Shown one piece after another: positions 15,325-25,100 of a DNA stretch of 36,737 nucleotides; position 1 is the first letter of the stretch, and each line of letters begins with the position of its first letter. The notes below the pieces were generated by a model. The model saw only the letters and a list, made by a program, of their open reading frames with translations, searched no databases and was not told the origin of the DNA. The stretch is from an uncultured Pirellulaceae bacterium. GTDB taxonomy: Bacteria; Planctomycetota; Planctomycetia; Pirellulales; Pirellulaceae. A program made the translations under genes and the position numbers. The DNA lies in contig CALHZT010000283.1 in the NCBI GenBank assembly GCA_938040995.1, forward strand, positions 1-36,737. The letters are read 5' to 3'.

Positions 15325-16365
15325 ATGCAACGAAATTGCGCGATGGAATCAGAAAATTCAGAAACTGGAAAACGCGCGAGACGTAACCGACGGCTCCCCC
15401 GCACCGCAACCAGTCTGGCGGCACTAACCGTCCTGCTTCTGTTCACGCGACTGGCGCCCGCCCAGACGCCATTATCGGATCCGCCGAAGACAAACCCGTA
15501 CCTCGTTGTTCTTGGAATCGCCCAGGACGCTGGCTATCCCCATGCGGGATGTCGCCGTGCGTGCTGCATGACGGCGTGGGACGATCCAGCCAAAAAGCAA
15601 ATGGTGACTTGTCTGGGCCTCGTCGATCCAGTCACCAAACAGCGCTGGATGTTCGAGGCGACGCCTGACTTTCCGCATCAGCTCGAGTCGCTAAATAAAA
15701 TCACTGGCGTCGATGAAGCGACGAAACAACCAGACCTCGCTGGCATCTTTTTGACGCATGGTCACATCGGACATTATTCGGGATTGATGTACCTTGGGCG
15801 TGAGTCGCTGGGAGCGAGAAATGTTCCCGTTTATGCGATGCCGCGGATGCGGGACTTTCTACGCGACAACGGTCCGTGGAGCCAGCTTTTGGCGCTGGAG
15901 AATATCAAACTGCAACCGCTTATTGCCGACGAACAGACGCTGATCAACGACCGGCTGTCCGTCAAACCGATTCTCGTTCCGCATCGCGACGAGTTTACAG
16001 AAACGGTTGGATTTATTGTGCGTGGGCCAAATCGATCGGCGCTGTTCCTGCCCGACATCGACAAATGGGAAAAGTGGCCAACGAAGATCGAGTCAGTAAT
16101 TGCAACCGTCGATTATGCATTTGTCGATGCGACTTTTTACGACAACGCAGAGCTTCCCAATCGGGACATTAGCGAGATCCCACATCCGTTTATTGTCGAG
16201 TCACTAAAGCGTTTTCAACCCCTGCCCGCCAGTGAACGAAAGAAGATTCACTTCATTCACCTCAACCATACGAACGCTGCGATTCGTACTGACAGCGAAG
16301 CTACAAAGACAATTCTCAAAAGCGGCATGTCCATTGCGAGGTTTGGAAAGATCTCCGAACTCTGA
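15325..16365 (+). CDS. Secreted PqqB-like metallo-beta-lactamase-fold protein
   Basis: A 346-residue protein with a positively charged N-region and a hydrophobic segment ending in APAQ (signal peptide, about residues 1-46). The mature part starts YLVVLGIAQDAGYPHAGC, characteristic of the PqqB-like branch, and continues with FLTHGHIGHYSGLMYLG. The metal motif reads H145-G-H147-I-G-H150, so the aspartate of the usual HxHxDH is glycine; downstream PHRDEF, FLPDIDKW and FIHLNHTN supply other metal-site positions. True PqqB acts in PQQ biosynthesis in the cytoplasm; with a signal peptide and no other pqq genes here, this is more likely an exported hydrolase of unknown substrate. ATG 15325 is preceded by CAGG; an ATG at 15343 is possible. 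Confidence 0.82.
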   Translation: MQRNCAMESENSETGKRARRNRRLPRTATSLAALTVLLLFTRLAPAQTPLSDPPKTNPYLVVLGIAQDAGYPHAGCRRACCMTAWDDPAKKQMVTCLGLVDPVTKQRWMFEATPDFPHQLESLNKITGVDEATKQPDLAGIFLTHGHIGHYSGLMYLGRESLGARNVPVYAMPRMRDFLRDNGPWSQLLALENIKLQPLIADEQTLINDRLSVKPILVPHRDEFTETVGFIVRGPNRSALFLPDIDKWEKWPTKIESVIATVDYAFVDATFYDNAELPNRDISEIPHPFIVESLKRFQPLPASERKKIHFIHLNHTNAAIRTDSEATKTILKSGMSIARFGKISEL

Positions 16366-16473
16366 GCCTTTCGCGTTTGAATCCTTGAACGAGGGAATGC
16401 CCAAGACTAGATTGGCATGTGTGCCGTTTGATATCAGATTTCCCGCTCACCCCGCCCGCCGGGAGGAATCGAA

Positions 16474-19400
16474 ATGCAACGACACATTTATCAATCTGCA
16501 ACGCTGCCATTCACCGTTCGACTGATCTCGTGCTTCGCATCTCTCATCTGCTGCACACTTCTTCACGCCGACGACGTCGAGTGGATCTCCACCGTCAATG
16601 GCAACTGGAACGATGCAGCGAACTGGTCCAGCAATCCAAACCTGCCTGGGCCACTCGATGATGTCACGATCAACCCCACCGGCTCTGCAGTCGTTGAACA
16701 CGACTCCGGCGTCACCACGATTCAAAGTCTGGATCTTTCCAAAACGCTTCTGATTGAATCGGCATCTCAAATCGCGGTTAGCGGAACGGCGACGTTTCAG
16801 CCCGGCAGCTCCGTTGACATTCGCTCCGGAGCAAGCCTGTCGGCGGGTAACATTCCAACGCTCGACGGAGTGCGACTTTCGGCGAGCGGCAGCAACTCAG
16901 CCACCGCCTTGAGTATTCCTGGAATTAGCAGCGTGACAAATACTCACACCGCCGACATGAACTGGAACGTCAGTGGAGCCATGGGGAGCATCAGCTTGCC
17001 CAATCTTGCGACGCTTACCGGCAGTTCTGTCAACTTTCGCGACATCAACGTTACCGCCAGCTCCGGTGGGCAGTTTGATCTCAGCGGATTGACGAACGTC
17101 GTTCACAACGCAAACAATTCCAGTTTTCGAGTCACCGCGAACGGAGCCGGTAGCTTTGTCGATATCTCGAACATGACAGATCTCTCCAACGGTCAGATTA
17201 CCGACATCGACGTTGGGGCAGGTAGCAGCATCGCCTGGGGCAATCCTCAGGTCATCGACGGTACGAATATCACTGTGGCTGGCGATCTGGCACTGCAGCA
17301 AGTCACCACCTTTACAAACGGCAGCTTCATCATGGAAAAAGTCGTCGGTGCGCCCGATCTCACGAACCTTGCCAGTGTCGACGGATCCAGTTTGACAGCA
17401 GGTTCCATGTTCGCACCGGGATTGATTTCCTTACCCTCCGTCACGACTTACACAAATTCATCAGATCGCTCGCGCGACTTGAAATCCATATCTGCCGGCA
17501 GCACGCTTGATTTGTCAAACTTGACAACATTGAACGGCAGCCAGAGCTCTTTCGCCGATACCCGGATCGAAGCCGATCGTGGCGGCCAGATTGACTTGAG
17601 TTCGCTGACGACGATCAACCGGGCTGTCGAAAATGGCGACATGGAAATTGTGGCATCAGGTTCCGGAAGCCACATCGACCTCGCGGCCTACACCGAATAC
17701 AGCTCCGGAAATATCACCCAGATTGATGTAGGCGAAGGCGCGTCGATGGATTGGTCGGCTCCCACCGCTGCAACCGGAATTGACCTCTCCGTTGGCGGGA
17801 CGCTTCAGACGAGCCAAATTGAATCCTGGACCAACGGCGTCGTGCGAGCCACCAACGGCACATCGGCCGCGCCGGACTTTCAAAATCTCACCAACGTAGA
17901 CGGTTCGACACTCGCAGCAGGCAGAACCGTCACGAAAGTCGGACAACTTTCGCTACCAGGCGTGACCGCCTACAACCACAATGGCGACCGCGATCTGCTG
18001 TTTGAATCTTCCGAAACAGGCAGCCTGCTGAACCTCTCGGCGATGACAACGATTACGCTCAGCGAGACCAATTTTGCCGACTTGCTCATCGACGCAAACC
18101 GCGGAGGCACGATCGACATGAGTAATCTTGTTACCGTCAACAAAGTCAATTCGCTTACTGAATTGCGAATCAGGGTACGCGGCACAGGGTCTCATGTTGA
18201 TGTAAGTGGACTTCAGGGCTATGAAGATTCGCAGGTCGACTCGATCGAAATTGCGGCTGGAAGTTCGCTTGCATGGTCTAACCCAACAGTCGTATCGAAT
18301 CTGAATCTCGAAATCGGCGGGACACTGGCAACCGCGCAGATCCAGTCGTTTACGCAAGGAAGACTCGTTGCACTTAATGGAAGTGCCGCACCACCTGACT
18401 TTTCAGGTCTGACGGATGCCGATGGCTCAACGCTTCTGGCCGGTGACGGCGCAACCGTCGGACAGCTCACGTTGCCGGTGCTTGCCAGTTACGAAAATAC
18501 TGGCGATGCAAACGAAGTTCTGCAATCATCCCGAAGCGGTAGCATTCTCGCCGCGCCGACGCTTACGAGCATCAAGGGAAGCCTTGCGCCGTTCACATTT
18601 ACGACTGTTTCGGCAAGGTCCGGCGGGACAATCCAGTTGCCAACGGGGACCGTCACGATCGAACAGAACACAAGAGTCGAAACTCTCTCTGGCGGTACGA
18701 TCTCCGCTGGCACGCTGGAGTTGCGACCGACAACCAGGGTTTCCGGCGACTCAATGATCGACGGCAACATCGACCTGAACGGTGGGGTGCTGATCGCGGG
18801 CGATAATTTCCCTCGAGGGACGCTCACAGTCGCCGGTCAAGTTCTTGCGAGAAACCACGGCTTGATCTCGATACCGGGAAACACAACTCTCACCAGCCCG
18901 CAAGCGATCGCGGTACAGGCCGACGGATTGATCGCGGGAGCCGGTACGATCGACGGCAACGTCGAGATCGACTCGGGCGCGTTCGCCGTTGAGAGCATCG
19001 AGTCTACGCTGGACGTGACCGGCACCGTGGATCTGACGATGGCCTCGCTGACGGTCCTCGAAAGTTATGTTCAGGACCGCGGAACACTCGCTGGCGAGTT
19101 TGCGCTGCTTGAAGTTGCAGCGGGAATCAATGGCCAGTTTGACACTCCAGCAAACGCGGGGATTCCATCACACATGGACCGCGGCCATTTTCTCGAGTCG
19201 ATTTCTCAAACGGCAGACTCGGTTACCATCGACATTTATGCAGCATTGCCTGGCGATGCGAATGGTGACAAGTCAGTTGACGTGTCAGATTTCAATATCT
19301 GGAATGCCAACAAGTTCACCACAGTCAACGACTGGACAAAAGGCGACTTTAACGATGACGGATTCGTGGATGTTGCTGACTTCAACGTCTGGAACGCGAA

Positions 19401-19512
19401 CAAATTTACCTCGTTCAATCCCAACGCTGTCCCAGAACCAGCGAGCGGCATGATCGCAACGCTGCTGTTTTGCGCAAGCCTCATGCTCACGCGTAGAAGA
19501 CGCACCGGCTGA
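16474..19512 (+). CDS. Large secreted repeat protein with dockerin-like modules and PEP-CTERM
   Basis: A 1012-residue exported protein. GGGAGGA a few bases before ATG 16474 is a strong Shine-Dalgarno; residues 1-32 form a signal peptide. The N-terminal WISTVNGNWNDAANWSS segment is typical of autotransporter-like beta-helix proteins. The middle consists of about three tandem units of 172-174 residues, marked by RGGQIDLS-type motifs at about residues 197, 369, 543 and (degenerate) 716, each with matching GSGSHxDxS, DVGxGxSxxW and VDGSTLxAG motifs. Two calcium-loop modules follow (about 926-979) with DFNIWNANKF and DFNVWNANKF, then VPEP...RRRR (985-1010), a PEP-CTERM signal. Expected to form an elongated beta-helical fibre at the surface; a binding or structural role is inferred. 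Confidence 0.9.
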   Translation: MQRHIYQSATLPFTVRLISCFASLICCTLLHADDVEWISTVNGNWNDAANWSSNPNLPGPLDDVTINPTGSAVVEHDSGVTTIQSLDLSKTLLIESASQIAVSGTATFQPGSSVDIRSGASLSAGNIPTLDGVRLSASGSNSATALSIPGISSVTNTHTADMNWNVSGAMGSISLPNLATLTGSSVNFRDINVTASSGGQFDLSGLTNVVHNANNSSFRVTANGAGSFVDISNMTDLSNGQITDIDVGAGSSIAWGNPQVIDGTNITVAGDLALQQVTTFTNGSFIMEKVVGAPDLTNLASVDGSSLTAGSMFAPGLISLPSVTTYTNSSDRSRDLKSISAGSTLDLSNLTTLNGSQSSFADTRIEADRGGQIDLSSLTTINRAVENGDMEIVASGSGSHIDLAAYTEYSSGNITQIDVGEGASMDWSAPTAATGIDLSVGGTLQTSQIESWTNGVVRATNGTSAAPDFQNLTNVDGSTLAAGRTVTKVGQLSLPGVTAYNHNGDRDLLFESSETGSLLNLSAMTTITLSETNFADLLIDANRGGTIDMSNLVTVNKVNSLTELRIRVRGTGSHVDVSGLQGYEDSQVDSIEIAAGSSLAWSNPTVVSNLNLEIGGTLATAQIQSFTQGRLVALNGSAAPPDFSGLTDADGSTLLAGDGATVGQLTLPVLASYENTGDANEVLQSSRSGSILAAPTLTSIKGSLAPFTFTTVSARSGGTIQLPTGTVTIEQNTRVETLSGGTISAGTLELRPTTRVSGDSMIDGNIDLNGGVLIAGDNFPRGTLTVAGQVLARNHGLISIPGNTTLTSPQAIAVQADGLIAGAGTIDGNVEIDSGAFAVESIESTLDVTGTVDLTMASLTVLESYVQDRGTLAGEFALLEVAAGINGQFDTPANAGIPSHMDRGHFLESISQTADSVTIDIYAALPGDANGDKSVDVSDFNIWNANKFTTVNDWTKGDFNDDGFVDVADFNVWNANKFTSFNPNAVPEPASGMIATLLFCASLMLTRRRRTG

Positions 19513-19531
19513 GGGTTTGGCGGCTGTTTGC

Positions 19532-20767
19532 TTACTTGCTCTCAAAGCGAAACAGGCCCGCGCCGGTTTTTGTTGGCATCGTGAAGTAAAGCTCCTGATC
19601 TTCGTCCACGCCGAATGAAATCACCGGCGACTTGGGCGATTCAATCAGGCGGTTCGCGACTGTCCTCGATTCCGACGAATCGTATTTGAGAGCCCAGATC
19701 TTTCCGGAAACGTAGTCGGCATATACGTAGTGTCCGACGAGTTCCGGTACGGTGTCGCCACGATAGACGAAACCGCCAGTAATCGACTTGCCAACCTTAT
19801 GATCGTATTCGAATACCGGATCGATCATGCCCTCCAGCGCCGGGGCATCACCCTCGGGAAACGCGTGAAGAGCTTCACGGACATTCCAGCCGTAGTTGCC
19901 GCCGTTCCTGATCAGGTTGATTTCTTCCCATTTGTTCTGCCCGACATCGGCCGCCCAAAAATCGCCCGTTTCGCTATCGAACGACATCCCCCAGACATTG
20001 CGAAGCCCATAGGCAAAAATCTCCTCGCGGTGCTCGCCTTCTTTGCCAACGAACGGATTGTCTGACGGGATCGCATACGCGTTGCCGTCGGCCTTGTTGT
20101 CGACGTCCAGTCGCAAAATACTTGCGAATAGCGTGTTGGTGTTTTGACCATTTTTGTGAGGATCATTCGCGGCTCCGCCATCGCCAAGCGCGACGTACAA
20201 GTAACCGTCGGGGCCGAATGTTACCGCGCCCCCGTTGTGATTCCAGAACGGTTGTTTGATCTTCAACAGCTGCTCTTCAAAATCCGGATCGGCAACCGTT
20301 GGGTGCTCCTTGTCGACTCGACGACGGGCCACAATCGAAGTGTGTGGTTCTTCCGTCGTCGTGTAGTAAATGAAGAACTCGCCATTCTCCTTGTGGTTGG
20401 GGTGGAACGCGAGGCCGAGAAAGCCTTCTTCATTCTCGTTGTCGGCGTAACGGACACTCTTTTGCATATCGAGAAAGATCTTCGTTTCCTGCGCGCCTTC
20501 CCGTTTGCGAATCGTGTGAATGACGCCTCGCTGAGTCGCGACAAAAATGCGACCGGATCCATCGCCGGCGTGCGTAACCACGATCGGTCGCAATTCCTGC
20601 TGCCGACCGCGATCATCCTCGGGGCTCCAGCCGGACCATTTCAGTTCCGGAAACGCCTGAACTGATTTCACGGCGATATCCGAAGTGTCCATTCCGGGGT
20701 GGGTCGGTTGGGCAACGGCGGTGAGCGGAATAGCAACAGCAAGGCAAATGAGCAAAAGAATGCGCAT
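19532..20767 (-). CDS. PQQ-type soluble aldose sugar / sorbosone dehydrogenase-like protein
   Basis: A 411-residue exported protein of the glucose/sorbosone dehydrogenase beta-propeller family, which oxidises sugars in the periplasm with PQQ as cofactor. Signal peptide at residues 1-20. Family motifs are NENEEGFLGLAFHPN, FWNHNGGAVTFGPDGYLYVALGDGG (H177 is the expected catalytic base), AYGLRNVWGMSFD, ADVGQNKWEEINLI and GGNYGWN. ATG 20767 has AGGA seven bases upstream; an extension to 20875 is not needed. It converges with the repeat-protein gene, leaving only 19 bases between stop codons. Whether this planctomycete makes PQQ cannot be judged from the window; some family members act on other sugars. 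Confidence 0.92.
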   Translation of the reverse strand: MRILLLICLAVAIPLTAVAQPTHPGMDTSDIAVKSVQAFPELKWSGWSPEDDRGRQQELRPIVVTHAGDGSGRIFVATQRGVIHTIRKREGAQETKIFLDMQKSVRYADNENEEGFLGLAFHPNHKENGEFFIYYTTTEEPHTSIVARRRVDKEHPTVADPDFEEQLLKIKQPFWNHNGGAVTFGPDGYLYVALGDGGAANDPHKNGQNTNTLFASILRLDVDNKADGNAYAIPSDNPFVGKEGEHREEIFAYGLRNVWGMSFDSETGDFWAADVGQNKWEEINLIRNGGNYGWNVREALHAFPEGDAPALEGMIDPVFEYDHKVGKSITGGFVYRGDTVPELVGHYVYADYVSGKIWALKYDSSESRTVANRLIESPKSPVISFGVDEDQELYFTMPTKTGAGLFRFESK

Positions 20768-21028
20768 GGAGTTTCCTATGAACGAAGCTCGGGCAATGCC
20801 CAAGGCGAAACGCAAAATAAAAACGTAGCCGTTCACGAATATTGACGTTTCGTCAGGTTCGAGAGGGGCAGGCACAAATTTTCGGCGTTTGGCCGCAAAG
20901 CGAAATAAGTCAGTTTGCTGTCGAAAAAATTGAGCCAGACCCTTGCCCGCGTGAACGGTTACCCAAAAACACAGAATGACAAAACCAGTGGAAAATTATA
21001 GCGAATAAATCGAATCGGACAGCACCAA

Positions 21029-21985
21029 CTATTCACCGTTGCGTGACCGTTCCGCCGTCTCGATCGCGGACATCGGTTTCTGGGAGGGAGCTTTGGTCGG
21101 CGGGTTCAGGTAGCACCTGAAGAACCCCAGCAAATGCGATTTGTACTTTTCCGGATCGTGCTTTATCAGATGCACGTGCCCTGCGTCTTCGAACACTACC
21201 AGCTTTTTCGGCTCTTCAGCCGCAAAGAACATCTTCAACGACTCGGCGACTGTCGTATGCCGGTCTTCGCTACCACACAGGAGCAGAAGCGGGCAGCCGA
21301 TCTCGCCGATGTGATCGATGGGGCGAATCTCGTTCGGATCGATTCCCAAACGCGGCTTCATCTGGCAAAGCAGCGCGGGACCCAACAATCGGCTCAGACT
21401 ACCGGCTTTCATGGCAACACGGTTCATCACGGCGTCGTGAAGTGTCGGGAAAACGGCTTCGATCGCCATCGCATCGACACCGACATCCTCAGCGAGCAAC
21501 GATGCGGCTCCGCCAAGCGAGCGGCCGAGAATTCCAATCGAATGATCCGGATTCTGCTCGCGGGCAAATTGCACCGCCGCGCTCACATCGTGGCTCTCAA
21601 GCCACCCGACCGTAATATGCTCTCCGTCGCTTTCGCCATGAGCCTGCAAATCGATCATGACCAGTCCATATCCTGCCTCGTGAAGTATCCGCGCGTGATC
21701 CAACATCGTTCGTCGGTTGCCGCGAATGCCATGCACCAGAACAATCGTCGCGTCGGCGTCAGTCGCTGGGAGGTACCACGTCGCGATTTCACTGCCCGAT
21801 TCGCTTGGCAGTCTTGTCGACTGAAACGGCAAGTCATCGGGTGGTGCGCCCACAGTACAATTCGCTGGAGCAATCAGGGATCCGCCAGCGATCCAGCAGC
21901 AAACGACAAAACACAGTCCTGCCAACGCCAGCGATGCATAGACGCTTCGGCGAAGACGCCGCCATTTCCGGGCGGATTGATGCAT
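21029..21985 (-). CDS. Membrane-anchored alpha/beta hydrolase
   Basis: A 318-residue protein with an N-terminal basic stretch and one hydrophobic helix (about residues 16-38), then an alpha/beta hydrolase fold. The oxyanion-hole segment IVLVHGIRGN is at about 81-90, the nucleophile elbow is GRSLGG with S156, the acid is D241 in LLCGSEDRHT, and the catalytic histidine is H270 in EDAGHVHL. The full triad suggests an active esterase, lipase or peptidase of unknown substrate, held at the membrane facing outward. ATG 21985 was preferred to an upstream in-frame start at 22084 because it directly precedes the basic signal region. The Shine-Dalgarno is weak. Confidence 0.85.
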   Translation of the reverse strand: MHQSARKWRRLRRSVYASLALAGLCFVVCCWIAGGSLIAPANCTVGAPPDDLPFQSTRLPSESGSEIATWYLPATDADATIVLVHGIRGNRRTMLDHARILHEAGYGLVMIDLQAHGESDGEHITVGWLESHDVSAAVQFAREQNPDHSIGILGRSLGGAASLLAEDVGVDAMAIEAVFPTLHDAVMNRVAMKAGSLSRLLGPALLCQMKPRLGIDPNEIRPIDHIGEIGCPLLLLCGSEDRHTTVAESLKMFFAAEEPKKLVVFEDAGHVHLIKHDPEKYKSHLLGFFRCYLNPPTKAPSQKPMSAIETAERSRNGE

Positions 21986-22188
21986 GGATTTTTCGATGGC
22001 TGATTGCTCGCCTGCATTCCCTGGCAGGTTTTGAAAAGTGATACGTGGAAATACGCATCGCCAGAACAAGTGGTTCACGAACAAGAAATACCCGGATGCG
22101 ACGCGGAAGTTTCATCGAACAACCACCGCGAGAACATCCGGGCCAACCGGGCTGGGCACACGCTACTTTTCGGCTCGAGAGCAGCCTT

Positions 22189-25100
22189 TTACAGCATAAA
22201 TCCGTTCAGCGACTCGATATTGTCTTCGTCATCAAGCTGTGCCGAGAAAACAAGATCGCGAACGCGGTGTGACTGAGCGCCATCCCTCTGCAGCGATTCC
22301 TGAGCCTTGACGCCATCAAGCTTCCGGACAGGAACCTCAGCGATATCGTCCATTTTTCCAGCATCCAGTGGAGCAATAATCACTTCGGTGTCCTTTCGAT
22401 CCTCCGGCGATGCCACGACCGACTGCAACAAGTCGGATGAGGTGAACTTGTTGGAGTTCCAGATATTGAAATCGCTCGCGTCAACGACTCCGTTCGCGTT
22501 TCCATCGCCCGAACACCACGCAGACGTTGTGGTGAATTTGTTCGAGTTCCAGATGTTAAAGTCACTCGCGTCCACACTGCCATCGAGGTTAAAGTCGGCG
22601 GGGAGATAGGTTGCCCCAAGACCATTGGCAGTCGCCGCGATCGCAAGCCACTGTATCAGATCCGCACCGTTCACGAGAGCATCACCGTTCAAATCAAAAG
22701 TCGCCGTATTGTTGTCGTCGGCAATGTCAGCGGTCAGTGCGTTGATATCTGCACAGTTGAGCAGACCGTCGCCGTTGAAATCTCCATCCGTTGCGGCCGA
22801 CGTGCTGACAAACTCAATTTCATTGAGCCCCATCCAGTTCCCGACGATCTCGATGCGAATCACCCTGTCGGCGCCGGCGTAATCACTCAGGTCGATTCCT
22901 TCGAGGGTGATGAACTCATTATTCTCCCCGGTGACGAAGTCGAACTCGTCAATGAAGTCGAATTCCAGTGCCGAGTTGGACTCACCGACAAAGAGCTTGA
23001 CGCCATTGTCGCTGCCGCCCCAGAACTTGTGCAACGTGATGTCATAGGTGCCAGCCTGAATGTTCGTGGTGTATTCGAGCCATTCACCATCGAAGACCTT
23101 GCCCTGCAGCCCGTCCCTGTTTGCATCGACATCTTCATCCGTTCGGAACTCCCTGCTTGCATCGTTACCACGAATCGTGAAGAGGTCATTTTGTCGGTCG
23201 ATGATCTCTGCCGTGTCGTCAAAATACGCGGCACCCTGACCACCATGGTCGAACTCCTCAAGTCGAATCGTGGTCTCTGCGAAACCAGCCTCGATCGTGC
23301 GGCCCGGTTCGAAGGATGTTTGTGTCGCGGGGGCGAACTCAAACGAATCCACCTCAAAGCCACCGCCTTCAAACTCCAGACGAACGACGGCATCCGACAC
23401 GCCGTCGAGATAGGTCAGGTCAATGGGGCTTTTGAACCAGACGGTCTGGAAAGCACCACCGGTGTTGACGATGTCGACCGTGCCAAAATCTCTCAGGGCT
23501 CCGGCCGAGTCACTAAGTCCGGAAAGGAAGCGAACTTTTCCAGAATTCGTTGTCGACGCGATGTTTACGCCAACGTTGTACGCGTTTCCAGCGACGTTCG
23601 TTGTGTATTCCAGCCATTCGCCATCGGCAATGTCGCCGATGCCAGTCGATGTTGCATCGACGCCGGTATCGCCACGAAACGATCCCAGTGAATTTACCGC
23701 GTCGCTATCGTGATAGGCGGTGCCATCAATCCCCACGTCGAACTGTTCGGCTTCGATCACGGTGCCATATTCGATCGTTCGAGATGCGGTTGGCCTTGAG
23801 GGATCAATCGACTGAAGCGAATCGCCAGGTGCAAATTCGATGAAATCCTGCGAATCAGCGATCCCAACATTCAGGTAGAGATCTCCTGCGGCGTCATCAC
23901 GGAAATACGTAACGCCAGTGGACGCCGATCGAAGCGCTGCATCAGTGAGAACCTCACTCGCGTTGTTCGGCGTATAGTTGCTGGCTCCAACAATCCGAAT
24001 GACGACTCGGGCGCTGTCAATTCGTGCCTGAATATCAGCATTCTGTTCTTGAGGTCGATTACCGTCCTGATTCTTTACGTTCAGCACAAAACCGTTCTTT
24101 GGCAGGCCTTCTCTGCCGTACTCGATGGAGAACGTTCCCTCGACGGGGCCATCTTCATCGGCTTTGGCCGCGATCTGGATCCAAGAAAGATTGCCATTGT
24201 TCTGCCCTTCAATCGCTTCGATGACTTTGCCGTCCTGATTGGTGAAGCGAAGTAGCGTCTCGTTGAGACTGTCCTTGAAATCTCCGCCGAATCGGTCCTG
24301 GCCATCGTCTTTGTTCTGAACGCGGATGCGTGCATAAATGTCGTCGGTTAACCAGGCTCCTCCGCCAGGCAGTGGCACGTCTTCATCATCGACCAGGAAA
24401 TCGACGTCGGGCACGATACTGTATCCGACACCACCACCGAAGCCGCCCGTCAGGGACCCGTCAAAGTCCATTGCGGCTTTGGTCCATTGGGCCGGTCGAC
24501 CAAGATCGTGGTTTTCACGATATTCACCTTTTGGTCCACGAGTGAAGTCTGAAACGGCGTGGGCGATGCTGCCATGGGATTGTGCATCCTCGAAAGATGT
24601 ATCCTGAAACGCATGGTACATTGTTGGCCCAAAAGAACTTCCTTCGACCTGGAATGCGAACGCGTTGTCCTCGCCGAAACCGGCAAAGTGAGATCCTGCG
24701 TAAAGTCCTGCTCCGTCGTAAAGTCGAGGTCCGCCAACGATCGCATCAAGGTTGGCGTTCCCTTTACTGTGGCCAACGAAGAGGCTGTTGTGGTACTCGT
24801 TTTCCGATACCGCCCAGGGACCGTTGTAACTGTCTGCGATTTTCAGGTCCCGGAACTTGATCGAGTTGGCCTCGCCCCGATGGTAAACGGCTGCTCCGTA
24901 CGCTTTGTAGCCGGTGAATCCTTCGATGAAGTAAGACTGCGGGGCTCCGCCTGATACTCCGCCTGCACGAGGCGAGTATTCATTCGCACCGTGGATGGAA
25001 TTCAGATCCCCGGGAGCCGCCGCATCTTCCAGATCGCTGCCGCGATCAAAATTCAGTCCAACCGAAGTTGAGTGTGAAGAGTTGTAATCGAATTGTCCAA

